Below, one piece after another: positions 23,073 to 36,789 of a stretch of DNA of 64,000 nucleotides. The notes beneath the pieces were generated by a model, which saw only the letters and a program-made list of their open reading frames with translations, did not search any database and was not told the DNA's origin. A program made the translations under genes and the position numbers. The stretch comes from Rhabditoides inermis (lineage: Eukaryota > Nematoda > Chromadorea > Rhabditida > Rhabditidae): NCBI GenBank assembly GCA_963966185.1, contig CAWZYM010000295.1:1328501-1392500 (forward strand), read 5' to 3'. How positions within the stretch are numbered: the first letter of the stretch is position 1; each line of letters opens with the position of its first letter.

Positions 23073-23722
23073 ATAAACTTTCAGGATAAACTTCCAGGAT
23101 AATCTCTCAGGATAAACTCTCAGGATAAACACGGGATAAACTCTCAGGATAAATTTTCAGGACAAACTCTCAGAAAAAAACTCTCAGGATGAACTTTCAG
23201 GATAAACTTTCAGGATAAAGTCTCAGGATAAACTTTCAGGGTAAAGTCTCAGGATAAACTCTCAGGATAAAGTCTCAGGATAAAGTCTCAGGATAAACTC
23301 TCAGAATAAACTCTCAAGATAAACTCTCAGGATAAACTTTCAGGATAAACTCTTAGGATAAACTCTCAGGATAAACTCTCAAGATAAACTCTCAGGATAA
23401 ACTTTCAGGATAAACTCTTAGGATAAACTCTCAGGATAAACTCTCAGGATAAAGTCTCAGGATAAACTTTCAAAGAAAGTCTGAGGAAAATCTCTCAGGA
23501 TGAACTCTCAGGATAAACACAGGATAAACTTTCAGGATGAACTTCCAGGAGAAACTCTCAGGAGAAACTCTCAGGATAAAGTCTCAGGATAAACACAGGA
23601 TAAACTCTCAGGAGAAACTTTCTGGAGAAACTCTCAGGATAAACTCTCAGGATAAAGTCTCAGGATAAAGTCTCAGGATAAAATCTCGGGACAACTCAGG
23701 ATAAACTCTCATTACAAACTCA
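23073..23722 (+). repeat. Satellite transition segment
   Basis: This is satellite only. Monomer order resembles the stretch after transposon copies 2 and 4 (CACGGGATAAAC, TTTCAGGGTAAAG, TTTCTGGAG variants). It joins the third 4,450-bp unit to the 3,366-bp repeats. No gene or element is seen. Confidence 0.7.
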
Positions 23723-26700
23723 AGACAACACAGGATAAACTTTCAGAAAAAAAACTTTCAGAAAAAACTCTAAGGATGAACTTTCAGAACAAAATTTCAG
23801 GATAAACTCTCAGAATAAACTCTCAGCATAAACTCTCAGGATAAACTCTCAGGATGAAGTCTCAGGATAAAATCTCAGGACAACTCAGGATAAACTTTCA
23901 GGATAAACTTTCAGGATAAACTCTCAGGATAAACACAGGATAAACTCTCAGGATAAACTTTCAGGACAAACTTTCAGAGAAAGTCTGAGGATAATCTCTC
24001 AGGATAAACTCTCAGGATAAACTTTCAGGACAAACTCTCAGAAAAAAACTCTCAGGATGAACTTTCAGGATAAACTTTCAGGATAAAGTCTCAGGATAAA
24101 CTTTCAGGGTAAAGTCTCAGGATAAACTCTCAGGATAAACTTTCAGGACAAACTCTCAGAAAAAAACTCTCAGGATAAACTCTCAAGATAAACTCTCAGG
24201 ATAAACTTTCAGGATAAACTCTTAGGATAAACTCTCAGGATAAACTCTCAAGATAAACTCTCAGGATAAACTTTCAGGATAAACTCTTAGGATAAACTTT
24301 CAGGATAAACTCTCAGGATAAAGTCTCAGGATAATATCTCAGGACAACTCAGGATATACTCTCGTTACAAACTCAAGACAACACAGGATAAACTTTCAGG
24401 ATGAAGCCTCAAGATAAAGTCTCAGGATAAAAACAGGATAAACTTTCAGGATAAACTCCCAGGATAAACTTTCAGGATAAACTCTCAGGATAAACTCTCA
24501 GGATAAAGACTCAGGATAAACTTTCAGAGAAAGTCTGCGAATATTCTCTCAGGATAAACTCTCAGGATAAACACAGGATAAACTCTCAGGATGAAGCCTC
24601 AAGATAAAGTGTCAGGATAAACACAGGATAAACTTCCAGGATAATCTCCCAGGATAAACTTTCAGGATAAACTCTCAGGATAAACTCTCAGGATAAAGTC
24701 TCAGGATAAACTTTCAAAGAAAGTCTGAGGAAAATCTCTCAGGATGAACTCTCAGGAAAAACACAGGATAAACTTTCAGGATGAACTTTCAGGATAAACT
24801 CTCAGGATAAACTCTCAGGATAAAGTCTCAGGATAAACACAGGATAAACTCTCAGGAGAAACTTTCAGGAGAAACTCTCAGGATAAACTCTCAGGATAAA
24901 GTCTCAGGATAAAGTCTCAGGATAAAATCTCAGGACAACTCAGGATAAACTCTCAGGATAAACTCTCAGGATAAAGTCTCAGGATAAACTTTCAGGATAA
25001 ACTCTCAGGATAAACTCTCAAGATAAACTCTCAGGATAAACTCTCAGGATAAACTCTCAGGATAAAGTCTCAGGATAAACTTTCAGAAAAAGTCTGAGGA
25101 TAATCTCGCAGGATGAAGTCTCAGGATAAACTTTCAGAGAAAGTCTGAGGATAATCTCTCAGGATAAACTCTCAGGATAAACACAGGATAAACTCTCAGG
25201 ATGAAGCCTCAAGATAAAGTCTCAGGACAAACACAGAATAAACTCTCAAAATAAACTTACAGGATAAACTCTCAGGATAAACTCTCAGGATAAACTCTCA
25301 GGAAAAAGTCTCAGGATAAAATCTCAGGTGAACTCAGGATAAACTCTCATTACAAACTCAAGACAACACAGGATAAACTTTCAGAAAAAAAACTTCCAGA
25401 ATAAACTCTCAGGATGAACTTTCAGGATAAACTTTACAGGATAAACTCTCAGGATAAACTCTCAGGATAAACATTTAGGCTAAACTTTCAGGATAAACTC
25501 TCAGGATGAACTTTCAGGATAAACTTTCAGGATAAACTCTCAGGATAAACTCTCAGGATAAACTCTCAGGATAAACTCTCAGGATAAAGTCTCAGGATAA
25601 ACTTTCAGGATAAACTCTCAGGATAAACTCTTAAGATAAACTCTCAGGATAAACTCTCAGGATAAACTCTCAGGATAAAGTCTCAGGATAAACTTTCAGA
25701 GAAAGTCTGAGGATAATCTCGCTGGATGAAGTCTCAGGATAAACTTTCAGAGAAAGTCTGAGGATAATCTCTCAGGATAAACTCTCAGGATAAACACAGG
25801 ATAAACTCTCAGGATGAAGCCTCAAGATAAAGTCTCAGGACAAACACAGAATAAACTCTCAGGATAAACTTTCAGGATAAACTCTCAGGATAAACTCTCA
25901 GGATAAATTCTCAGGAAAAAGTCTCAGGATAAAATTTCAGGTGAACTCAGGATAAACTCTCATTACAAACTCAAGACAACACAGGATAAACTTTCAGAAA
26001 AAAAACTTTCAGGATAAACTCTCAGGATAAACTCTCAGGATAAACTCTCAGGATAAACTCTCAGAATAAACTCTCAGGATAAACTCTCAGGATAAACTCT
26101 CAGGATAAAGTCTCAGGATAAACTTTCAGGATAAACTCTCAGGATAAACTCTCAAGATAAACTCTCAGGATAAACTCTCAGGATAAACTCTCAGGATAAA
26201 GTCTAAGGATAAACTTTCAGAGAAAGTCTGAGGATAATCTCTCAGGATAAAGTCTCAGGATAAACTTTCAGAGAAAGTCTGAGGATAATCTCTCAGGATA
26301 AACTCTCAGGATAAACACAGGATAAACTCTCAGGATAAACTTTCAGGATGAACTCTCAGGATAAACTCTCAGGATAAAGTCTCAGGATAAAATCTCAGGA
26401 CAACTCAGGATAAACTCTAGACAACACAGGATAAACATTCAGGATAAACTTCCAGGATAAACTCTCAGGATGAACTTTCAGGATAAACTTTCAGGATAAA
26501 CTCTCAGGATAAACTCTCAGGATAAACTCTCAGGATAAACTCTCAGGATAAACTCTCAGGATAAACTCTCAGGAAAAAGTCTCAGGATAAAATCTCAGGT
26601 GAACTCAGGATAAACTCTCATTACAAACTCAAGACAACACAGGATAAACTTTCAGAAAAAAAAACTTCCAGAATAAACTCTCAGGATGAACTTTCAGGAT

Positions 26701-27088
26701 AAACTTTCAGGATAAACTCTCAGGATAAACTCTCAGGATAAAGTCTCAGGATAAAGTCTCAGGATAAACTTTCAGGATGAAGCCTCAAGATAAAGTCTCA
26801 GGATAAACACAGAATAAACTCTCAGGATAAACTCTCAAGATAAACTCTCAGGATAAACTCTCAGGATAAACTCTCAGGATAAAGTCTCAGGATAAACTTT
26901 CAGAGAAAGTCTGAGGATAATCTCTCAGGATAAAGTCTCAGAATTAACTTTCAGAGAAAGTCTGAGGATAATCTCTCAGGATAAACTCTCAGGATAAACA
27001 CAGGATAAACTCTCAGGATAAACTTTCAGGATGAACTCTCAGGATAAAGTCTCAGGATAAAATCTCAGGACAACTCAGGATAAACTCT
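23723..27088 (+). repeat. 3,366-bp higher-order repeat, unit 1
   Basis: This unit matches the next at an offset of 3,366 bp. Markers are GCGAATATTC at 24537 and 27903, CTCGCAGG at 25105 and 28471, and ACATTTAGGC at 25471 and 28837. It contains the first TCTAGA junction (26416-26421). All insertion-site equivalents in it are empty. Confidence 0.85.
26416..26421. other. TCTAGA junction from loss of one 13-bp unit
   Basis: Most of the array reads CTCTCATTACAAACTCAAGAC at this place. Here it reads CTCTAGAC. Exactly 13 bases (CATTACAAACTCA, one degenerate monomer) are missing, which creates TCTAGA. I saw this form only from 26.4 kb rightward, often followed by AAACATTCAGG. Confidence 0.8.
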
Positions 27089-30000
27089 AGACAACACAGG
27101 ATAAACTTTCAGAAAAAAAACTTTCAGAAAAAACTCTAAGGATGAACTTTCAGAACAAAATTTCAGGATAAACTCTCAGAATAAACTCTCAGCATAAACT
27201 CTCAGGATAAACTCTCAGGATGAAGTCTCAGGATAAAATCTCAGGACAACTCAGGATAAACTTTCAGGATAAACTTTCAGGATAAACTCTCAGGATAAAC
27301 ACAGGATAAACTCTCAGGATAAACTTTCAGGACAAACTTTCAGAGAAAGTCTGAGGATAATCTCTCAGGATAAACTCTCAGAATAAACTTTCAGGACAAA
27401 CTCTCAGAAAAAAACTCTCAGGATGAACTTTCAGGATAAACTTTCAGGATAAAGTCTCAGGATAAACTTTCAGGGTAAAGTCTCAGGATAAACTCTCAGG
27501 ATAAACTTTCAGGACAAACTCTCAGAAAAAAACTCTCAGGATAAACTCTCAAGATAAACTCTCAGGATAAACTTTCAGGATAAACTCTTAGGATAAACTC
27601 TCAGGATAAACTCTCAAGATAAACTCTCAGGATAAACTTTCAGGATAAACTCTTAGGATAAACTTTCAGGATAAACTCTCAGGATAAAGTCTCAGGATAA
27701 TATCTCAGGACAACTCAGGATATACTCTCGTTACAAACTCAAGACAACACAGGATAAACTTTCAGGATGAAGCCTCAAGATAAAGTCTCAGGATAAAAAC
27801 AGGATAAACTTTCAGGATAAACTCCCAGGATAAACTTTCAGGATAAACTCTCAGGATAAACTCTCAGGATAAAGACTCAGGATAAACTTTCAGAGAAAGT
27901 CTGCGAATATTCTCTCAGGATAAACTCTCAGGATAAACACAGGATAAACTCTCAGGATGAAGCCTCAAGATAAAGTGTCAGGATAAACACAGGATAAACT
28001 TCCAGGATAATCTCCCAGGATAAACTTTCAGGATAAACTCTCAGGATAAACTCTCAGGATAAAGTCTCAGGATAAACTTTCAAAGAAAGTCTGAGGAAAA
28101 TCTCTCAGGATGAACTCTCAGGAAAAACACAGGATAAACTTTCAGGATGAACTTTCAGGATAAACTCTCAGGATAAACTCTCAGGATAAAGTCTCAGGAT
28201 AAACACAGGATAAACTCTCAGGAGAAACTTTCAGGAGAAACTCTCAGGATAAACTCTCAGGATAAAGTCTCAGGATAAAGTCTCAGGATAAAATCTCAGG
28301 ACAACTCAGGATAAACTCTCAGGATAAACTCTCAGGATAAAGTCTCAGGATAAACTTTCAGGATAAACTCTCAGGATAAACTCTCAAGATAAACTCTCAG
28401 GATAAACTCTCAGGATAAACTCTCAGGATAAAGTCTCAGGATAAACTTTCAGAAAAAGTCTGAGGATAATCTCGCAGGATGAAGTCTCAGGATAAACTTT
28501 CAGAGAAAGTCTGAGGATAATCTCTCAGGATAAACTCTCAGGATAAACACAGGATAAACTCTCAGGATGAAGCCTCAAGATAAAGTCTCAGGACAAACAC
28601 AGAATAAACTCTCAAAATAAACTTACAGGATAAACTCTCAGGATAAACTCTCAGGATAAACTCTCAGGAAAAAGTCTCAGGATAAAATCTCAGGTGAACT
28701 CAGGATAAACTCTCATTACAAACTCAAGACAACACAGGATAAACTTTCAGAAAAAAAACTTCCAGAATAAACTCTCAGGATGAACTTTCAGGATAAACTT
28801 TACAGGATAAACTCTCAGGATAAACTCTCAGGATAAACATTTAGGCTAAACTTTCAGGATAAACTCTCAGGATGAACTTTCAGGATAAACTTTCAGGATA
28901 AACTCTCAGGATAAACTCTCAGGATAAACTCTCAGGATAAACTCTCAGGATAAAGTCTCAGGATAAACTTTCAGGATAAACTCTCAGGATAAACTCTTAA
29001 GATAAACTCTCAGGATAAACTCTCAGGATAAACTCTCAGGATAAAGTCTCAGGATAAACTTTCAGAGAAAGTCTGAGGATAATCTCGCTGGATGAAGTCT
29101 CAGGATAAACTTTCAGAGAAAGTCTGAGGATAATCTCTCAGGATAAACTCTCAGGATAAACACAGGATAAACTCTCAGGATGAAGCCTCAAGATAAAGTC
29201 TCAGGACAAACACAGAATAAACTCTCAGGATAAACTTTCAGGATAAACTCTCAGGATAAACTCTCAGGATAAATTCTCAGGAAAAAGTCTCAGGATAAAA
29301 TTTCAGGTGAACTCAGGATAAACTCTCATTACAAACTCAAGACAACACAGGATAAACTTTCAGAAAAAAAACTTTCAGGATAAACTCTCAGGATAAACTC
29401 TCAGGATAAACTCTCAGGATAAACTCTCAGAATAAACTCTCAGGATAAACTCTCAGGATAAACTCTCAGGATAAAGTCTCAGGATAAACTTTCAGGATAA
29501 ACTCTCAGGATAAACTCTCAAGATAAACTCTCAGGATAAACTCTCAGGATAAACTCTCAGGATAAAGTCTAAGGATAAACTTTCAGAGAAAGTCTGAGGA
29601 TAATCTCTCAGGATAAAGTCTCAGGATAAACTTTCAGAGAAAGTCTGAGGATAATCTCTCAGGATAAACTCTCAGGATAAACACAGGATAAACTCTCAGG
29701 ATAAACTTTCAGGATGAACTCTCAGGATAAACTCTCAGGATAAAGTCTCAGGATAAAATCTCAGGACAACTCAGGATAAACTCTAGACAACACAGGATAA
29801 ACATTCAGGATAAACTTCCAGGATAAACTCTCAGGATGAACTTTCAGGATAAACTTTCAGGATAAACTCTCAGGATAAACTCTCAGGATAAACTCTCAGG
29901 ATAAACTCTCAGGATAAACTCTCAGGATAAACTCTCAGGAAAAAGTCTCAGGATAAAATCTCAGGTGAACTCAGGATAAACTCTCATTACAAACTCAAGA

Positions 30001-30451
30001 CAACACAGGATAAACTTTCAGAAAAAAAAACTTCCAGAATAAACTCTCAGGATGAACTTTCAGGATAAACTTTCAGGATAAACTCTCAGGATAAACTCTC
30101 AGGATAAAGTCTCAGGATAAAGTCTCAGGATAAACTTTCAGGATGAAGCCTCAAGATAAAGTCTCAGGATAAACACAGAATAAACTCTCAGGATAAACTC
30201 TCAAGATAAACTCTCAGGATAAACTCTCAGGATAAACTCAGGATAAGTCTCAGGATAAACTTTCAGAGAAAGTCTGAGGATAATCTCTCAGGATAAAGTC
30301 TCAGAATTAACTTTCAGAGAAAGTCTGAGGATAATCTCTCAGGATAAACTCTCAGGATAAACACAGGATAAACTCTCAGGATAAACTTTCAGGATGAACT
30401 CTCAGGATAAAGTCTCAGGATAAAATCTCAGGACAACTCAGGATAAACTCT
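27089..30451 (+). repeat. 3,366-bp higher-order repeat, unit 2
   Basis: This second unit is almost identical to the first. A net 3-base loss near 30,236 (AACTCAGGATAAGTCTC) is one of few visible differences. It ends at the next TCTAGACAACACAGG segment and passes into a different repeat type. No transposon is present. Confidence 0.83.
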
Positions 30452-33400
30452 AGACAACACAGGATAAACATTCAGGATAAACTTCCAGAATAAACTCTCA
30501 GGATGAACTTTCAGGATAAACTTTCAGGATAAACTCTCAGGATAAACTCTCAGCATAAACTCTCAGGATGAACTCTCAGGATAAACACAGAATAAACTCT
30601 CAGGATAAACTTTCAGGATAAACTCTTTTTTTTTCTCTCAGGATAAACTCTCAGGATAAACACAGGATAAACTCTCAGGATGAAGCCTCAAGATAAAGTC
30701 TCAGGATAAACGCAGAATAAACTCTCTCTCAGGTGAACTCAGGATAAACTCTCATTACAAACTCAAGACAACACAGGATAAACTTTCAGAAAAAAAAACT
30801 TCCAGGATAAACTCTCAGGATGAACTCTCAGGATAAACTCTCAGGATAAACTCTCAGGATAAACTCTCAGAATAAACTTTCAGGATAAACTCTCAGGATA
30901 AACTCTCAAGAAAAACTCTCAGGATAAACTCTCAGGATAAACTCTCAGGATAAAGTCTCAGGATAAACTTTCAGTGAAAGTCTGAGGATAATCTCTCAGG
31001 ATAAAGTCTCAGGATAAACTTTCAGAGAAAGTCTGAGGATAATCTCTCAGGATAAACTCTCAGGATAAACTTTCAGGATGAACTCTCAGGATAAACTCTC
31101 AGGATAAAGTCTCAGGATAAAATCTCAGGACAACTCAGGATAAACTCTAGACAACACAGGATAAACATTCAGGATAAACTTCCAGGATAAAATCTCAGGA
31201 TGAACTTTCAGGATAAACTTTCAGGATAAACTCTCAGGATAAACTCTCAGGATAAACTCTCAGGATAAACTCTCAGGATAAAGTCTCAGGATAAACTTTC
31301 AGGATAAACTCTCAGGATAAACTCTCAAGATAAACTCTCAGGATAAACTCTCAGGATAAACTCTCAGGATAAAGTCTCAGGATAAACTTTCAGAGAAAGT
31401 CTGAGGATAATCTCGCAGGATGAAGTCTCAGGATAAACTTTCAGAGAAAGTCTGAGGATAATCTCTCAGGATAAACTCTCAGGATAAACACAGGATAAAC
31501 TTTCAGGATGAAGCCTCAAGATAAAGTCTCAGGACAAACACAGAATAAACTCTCAGGATAAACTTTCAGGATAAACTCTCAGGATAAACTCTCAGGATAA
31601 ACTCTCAGGAAAAAGTCTCAGGATAAAATCTCAGGTGAACTCAGGATAAACTCTCATTACAAACTCAAGACAACACAGGACAAACTTTCAGAAAAAAAAA
31701 ACTTCCAGAATAAACTCTCAGGATGAACTTTCAGGATAAACTTTCAGGATAAACTCTCAGGATAAACTCTCAAGATAAACTCTCAGAATAAAGTCTCAGG
31801 ATAAAGTCTCAGGATAAACTTTCAGGATGAAGCCTCAAGATAAAGTCTCAGGATAAACACAGAATAAACTCTCAGGATAAACTTTCAGGATAAACTCTCT
31901 TTTTTCTCTCAGGATAAACTCTCAGGATAAACACAGGATAAACTCTCAGGATGAAGCCTCAAGATAAAGTCTCAGGATAAACACAGAATAAACTCTCAGA
32001 ATAAACTTTCAGGATAAACTCTCAGGATAAACTCTCAGGATAAACTCTCAGGAAAAAGTCTCAGGATAAAATCTCAGGTGAACTCAGGATAAACTCTCAT
32101 TACAAACTCAAGACAACACAGGATAAACTTTCAGAAAAAAACTTCCAGAATAAACTCTCAGGATGAACTTTCAGGATAACTTTTCAGGATAAACTCTCAG
32201 GATAAACTCTCAGGATAAACTCTCAGGATAAACTCTCAGGAAAAAGTCTCAGGATAAACTTTCAAGATAAACTCTCAGGATAAACTCTCAAGATAAACTT
32301 TCAGGATAATCTCTCAGGATAAAGTCTCAGGATAAACTTTCAGAGAAAGTCTGAGGATAATCTCTCAGGATAAACTCTCAGGATAAACACAGGATAAACT
32401 CTCAGAATAAACTCTCAGGATGAAGCCTCAAGATAAACTCTCAGGATAAACTCTCAGGATAAACTCTCAGGATAAAGTCTCAGGATAAACTCTAGACAAC
32501 ACAGGATAAACATTCAGGATAAACTTCCAGGATAAACTCTCAGGATGAACTTTCAGGATAAACTTTCAGGATAAACTCTCAGGATAAACTCTCATGATAA
32601 ACTCTCAGGATAAACTCTCAGGATAAAGTCTCAGGATAAACTTTCAGGATAAACTCTCAGGATAAACTCTCAAGATAAACTCTCAGGATAAACTCTCAGG
32701 ATAAACTCTCAGGATGAAGTCTCAGGATAATTTTTAAGAGAAAGTCTGAGGATAATCTCTCAAAATAAAGTCTCAGGATAAACACAGAATAAACTCTCAG
32801 GATAAATTTTCAAGATAAACTCTCAGGATAAACTCTCAGGATAAACTCTCAGGATAAAATTTCAGGACAACTCAGGATAAACTCTAGACAACACAGGATA
32901 AACATTCAGGATAAACTTCCAGGATAAACTCTCAGGATGAACTTTCAGGATAAACTTTTAGGATAAACTCTCAGGATAAACTTTCAGGACAAACTCTCAG
33001 GATAAACTCTCAGGATAAAGTCTCAGGATAAACTTTCAGAGAAAGTCTGAGAATAATCTCTCAGGATAAACTCTCAGGATAAACACAGGATAAACTTTCA
33101 GAAAAAAAAACTTCCAGAATAAACTCTCAGGATGAACTTTCAGGATAACTTTTCAGGATAAACTCTCGGGATAAACTCTCAGGATAAACTCTCAGGATAA
33201 ACTCTCAGGATAAACTCTCAGGATAAAGTCTCAGAATAAACTTTCAGGATAAACTCTCAGGATAAACTCTCAAGATAAACTCTCAGGAAAAAATCTCAGG
33301 ATAAACTCTCAGGATAAACTCTCAGGATAAACTCTCAGGATAAACTCTCAGGATAAACTCTCAGGATAAAGTCTCAGGATAAACTTTCAGGATAAACTCT

Positions 33401-33880
33401 CAGGATAAACTCTCAGGATAAACACAGGATAAACTCTCAGGATAAACTTTCAGGATGAACTCTCAGGATAAACTCTCAGGATAAAGTCTCAGGATAAAAT
33501 CTCAGGACAACTCAGGATAAACTCTAGACAACACAGGATAAACATTCAGGATAAACTTCCAGGATAAACTCTCAGGATGAACTTTCAGAGAAAGTCTGAG
33601 GATAATCTCTCAGGATAAACTCTCAGGATAAACTCTCAGGATAAAGTCTCAGAATAAACTTTCAGGATAAACTCTCAGGATAAACTCTCAAGATAAACTC
33701 TCAGGATAAACTCTCAGGATAAACTCTCAGGATAAACTCTCAGGATAAACTCTCAGGATAAACTCTCAGGATAAACTCTCAGGATAAAGTCTCAGGATAA
33801 ACTTTCAGGATAAACTCTCAGGATAAACTCTCAGGATAAACACAGGATAAACTCTCAGGATAAACTTGCAGGATGAACTC
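30452..33880 (+). repeat. Satellite block with T-tracts, related to 43.8-47 kb
   Basis: This is satellite with rare variants that recur about 13.4-13.9 kb later: AAACGCAGAATAAAC near 30,708 and 44,038, CAGTGAAAG near 30,972 and 44,372, and T-tracts at 30626 and 31900. Compared with 44 kb, this copy lacks about 70-85 bases near 30,726 (CTCTCTCAGGTGAACTC). No gene or transposon is present. Confidence 0.7.
30626..30634 (+). repeat. T-tract variant monomer (T9)
   Basis: A run of nine T sits in ACTC(T)nCTCTCAGG, where a normal unit would have AGGATAAA. The other copies are 31900 (T6), 43956 (T8), 45301 (T6), 45742 (T6), 48948 (T6), 50597 (T6), 51038 (T6), 54243 (T6), 60083 (T7) and 61365 (T6). 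None was seen before 30.6 kb. Confidence 0.85.
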
Positions 33881-36789
33881 TCAGGATAAACTCTTAGGAT
33901 AAACTCTCAGGATAAACTCTCAAGATAAACTCTCAGGATAAACTTTCAGGATAAACTCTTAGGATAAACTTTCAGGATAAACTCTCAGGATAAAGTCTCA
34001 GGATAAAATCTCAGGACAACTCAGGATATACTCTCATTACAAACTCAAGACAACACAGGATAAACTTTCAGGATGAAGCCTCAAGATAAAGTCTCAGGAT
34101 AAAAACAGGATAAACTTTCAGGATAAACTCCCAGGATAAACTTTCAGGATAAACTCTCAGGATAAACTCTCAGGATAAAGACTCAGGATAAACTTTCAGA
34201 GAAAGTCTGCGAATATTCTCTCAGGATAAACTCTCAGGATAAACACAGGATAAACTCTCAGGATGAAGCCTCAAGATAAAGTGTCAGGATAAACACAGGA
34301 TAAACTTCCAGGATAATCTCCCAGAATAAACTTTCAGGATAAACTCTCAGGATAAACTCTCAGGATAAAGTCTCAGGATAAACTTTCAAAGAAAGTCTGA
34401 GGAAAATCTCTCAGGATGAACTCTCAGGAAAAACACAGGATAAACTTTCAGGATGAACTTTCAGGATAAACTCTCAGGATAAACTCTCAGGATAAAGTCT
34501 CAGGATAAACACAGGATAAACTCTCAGGAGAAACTTTCAGGAGAAACTCTCAGGATAAACTCTCAGGATAAAGTCTCAGGATAAAGTTTCAGGATAAAAT
34601 CTCAGGACAACTCAGGATAAACTCTCAGGATAAACTCTCAGGATAAAGTCTCAGGATAAACTTTCAGGATAAACTCTCAGGATAAAGTCTCAGGATAAAC
34701 TTTCAGGATAAACTCTCAGGATAAACTCTCAAGATAAACTCTCAGGATAAACTCTCAGGATAAACTCTCAGGATAAAGTCTCAGGATAAACTTTCAGAAA
34801 AAGTCTGAGGATAATCTCGCAGGATGAAGTCTCAGGATAAACTTTCAGAGAAAGTCTGAGGATAATCTCTCAGGATAAACTCTCAGGATAAACACAGGAT
34901 AAACTCTCAGGATGAAGCCTCAAGATAAAGTCTCAGGACAAACACAGAATAAACTCTCAGGATAAACTTACAGGATAAACTCTCAGGATAAACTCTCAGG
35001 ATAAACTCTCAGGAAAAAGTCTCAGGATAAAATCTCAGGTGAACTCAGGATAAACTCTCATTACAAACTCAAGACAACACAGGATAAACTTTCAGAAAAA
35101 AACTTCCAGAATAAACTCTCAGGATGAACTTTCAGGATAAACTTTACAGGATAAACTCTCAGGATAAACTCTCAGGATAAACATTTAGGCTAAACTTTCA
35201 GGATAAACTCTCAGGATGAACTTTCAGGATAAACTTTCAGGATAAACTCTCAGGATAAACTCTCAGGATAAACTCTCAGGATAAACTCTCAGGATAAAGT
35301 CTCAGGATAAACTTTCAGGATAAACTCTCAGGATAAACTCTTAAGATAAACTCTCAGGATAAACTCTCAGGATAAACTCTCAGGATAAAGTCTCAGGATA
35401 AACTTTCAGAGAAAGTCTGAGGATAATCTCGCTGGATGAAGTCTCAGGATAAACTTTCAGAGAAAGTCTGAGGATAATCTCTCAGGATAAACTCTCAGGA
35501 TAAACACAGGATAAACTCTCAGGATGAAGCCTCAAGATAAAGTCTCAGGACAAACACAGAATAAACTCTCAGGATAAACTTTCAGGATAAACTCTCAGGA
35601 TAAACTCTCAGGATAAATTCTCAGGAAAAAGTCTCAGGATAAAATTTCAGGTGAACTCAGGATAAACTCTCACTACAAACTCAAGACAACACAGGATAAA
35701 CTTTCAGAAAAAAACTTCCAGAATAAACTCTCAGGATGAACTTTCAGGATAAACTTTCAGGATAAACTCTCAGGATAAACTCTCAGGAGAAACTCTCAGG
35801 ATAAACTCTCAGAATAAACTCTCAGGATGAACTCTCAGGACAAACTCTCAGGATAAAGTCTCAGGATAAACTTTTAGGATAAACTCTCAGGATAAACTTT
35901 CAGGACAAACTCTCAGGATAAACTCTCAGGATAAAGTCTCAGGATAAACTTTCAGAGAAAGTCTGAGAATAATCTCTCAGGATAAACTCTCAGGATAAAC
36001 ACAGGATAAACTTTCAGAAAAAAAAAACTTCCAGAATAAACTCTCAGGATGAACTTTCAGGATAACTTTTCAGGATAAACTCTCAGGATAAACTCTCAGG
36101 ATAAACTCTCAGGATAAACTCTCAGAATAAACTCTCAGGATAAAGTCTCAGAATAAACTTTCAGGATAAACTCTCAGGATAAACTCTCAAGATAAACTCT
36201 CAGGAAAAAATCTCAGGATAAACTCTCAGGATAAACTCTCAGGATAAACTCTCAGGATAAACTCTCAGGATAAACTCTCAGGATAAAGTCTCAGGATAAA
36301 CTTTCAGGATAAACTCTCAGGATAAACTCTCAGGATAAACACAGGATAAACTCTCAGGATAAACTTTCAGGATGAACTCTCAGGATAAACTCTCAGGATA
36401 AAGTCTCAGGATAAAATCTCAGGACAACTCAGGATAAACTCTAGACAACACAGGATAAACATTCAGGATAAACTTCCAGGATAAACTCTCAGGATGAACT
36501 TTCAGAGAAAGTCTGAGGATAATCTCTCAGGATAAACTCTCAGGATAAACTCTCAGGATAAAGTCTCAGAATAAACTTTCAGGATAAACTCTCAGGATAA
36601 ACTCTCAAGATAAACTCTCAGGATAAACTCTCAGGATAAACTCTCAGGATAAACTCTCAGGATAAACTCTCAGGATAAACTCTCAGGATAAACTCTCAGG
36701 ATAAAGTCTCAGGATAAACTTTCAGGATAAACTCTCAGGATAAACTCTCAGGATAAACACAGGATAAACTCTCAGGATAAACTTTCAGG
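33881..36789 (+). repeat. 2.9-kb higher-order repeat, unit 1
   Basis: This unit matches the next two at offsets of about 2,904-2,919 bp. Markers are GCGAATATTC at 34209, 37126 and 40032; ACATTTAGGC at 35181, 38085 and 41004; and CTCGCAGG near 34816, 37720 and 40639. It is pure satellite. Confidence 0.82.

Noticed and set aside
30626..30634. T-tract as an RNA polymerase III terminator of a small RNA gene.
   Set aside because: No A-box or B-box promoter is visible upstream and the context is ordinary satellite. The tract is shared by repeat descent.
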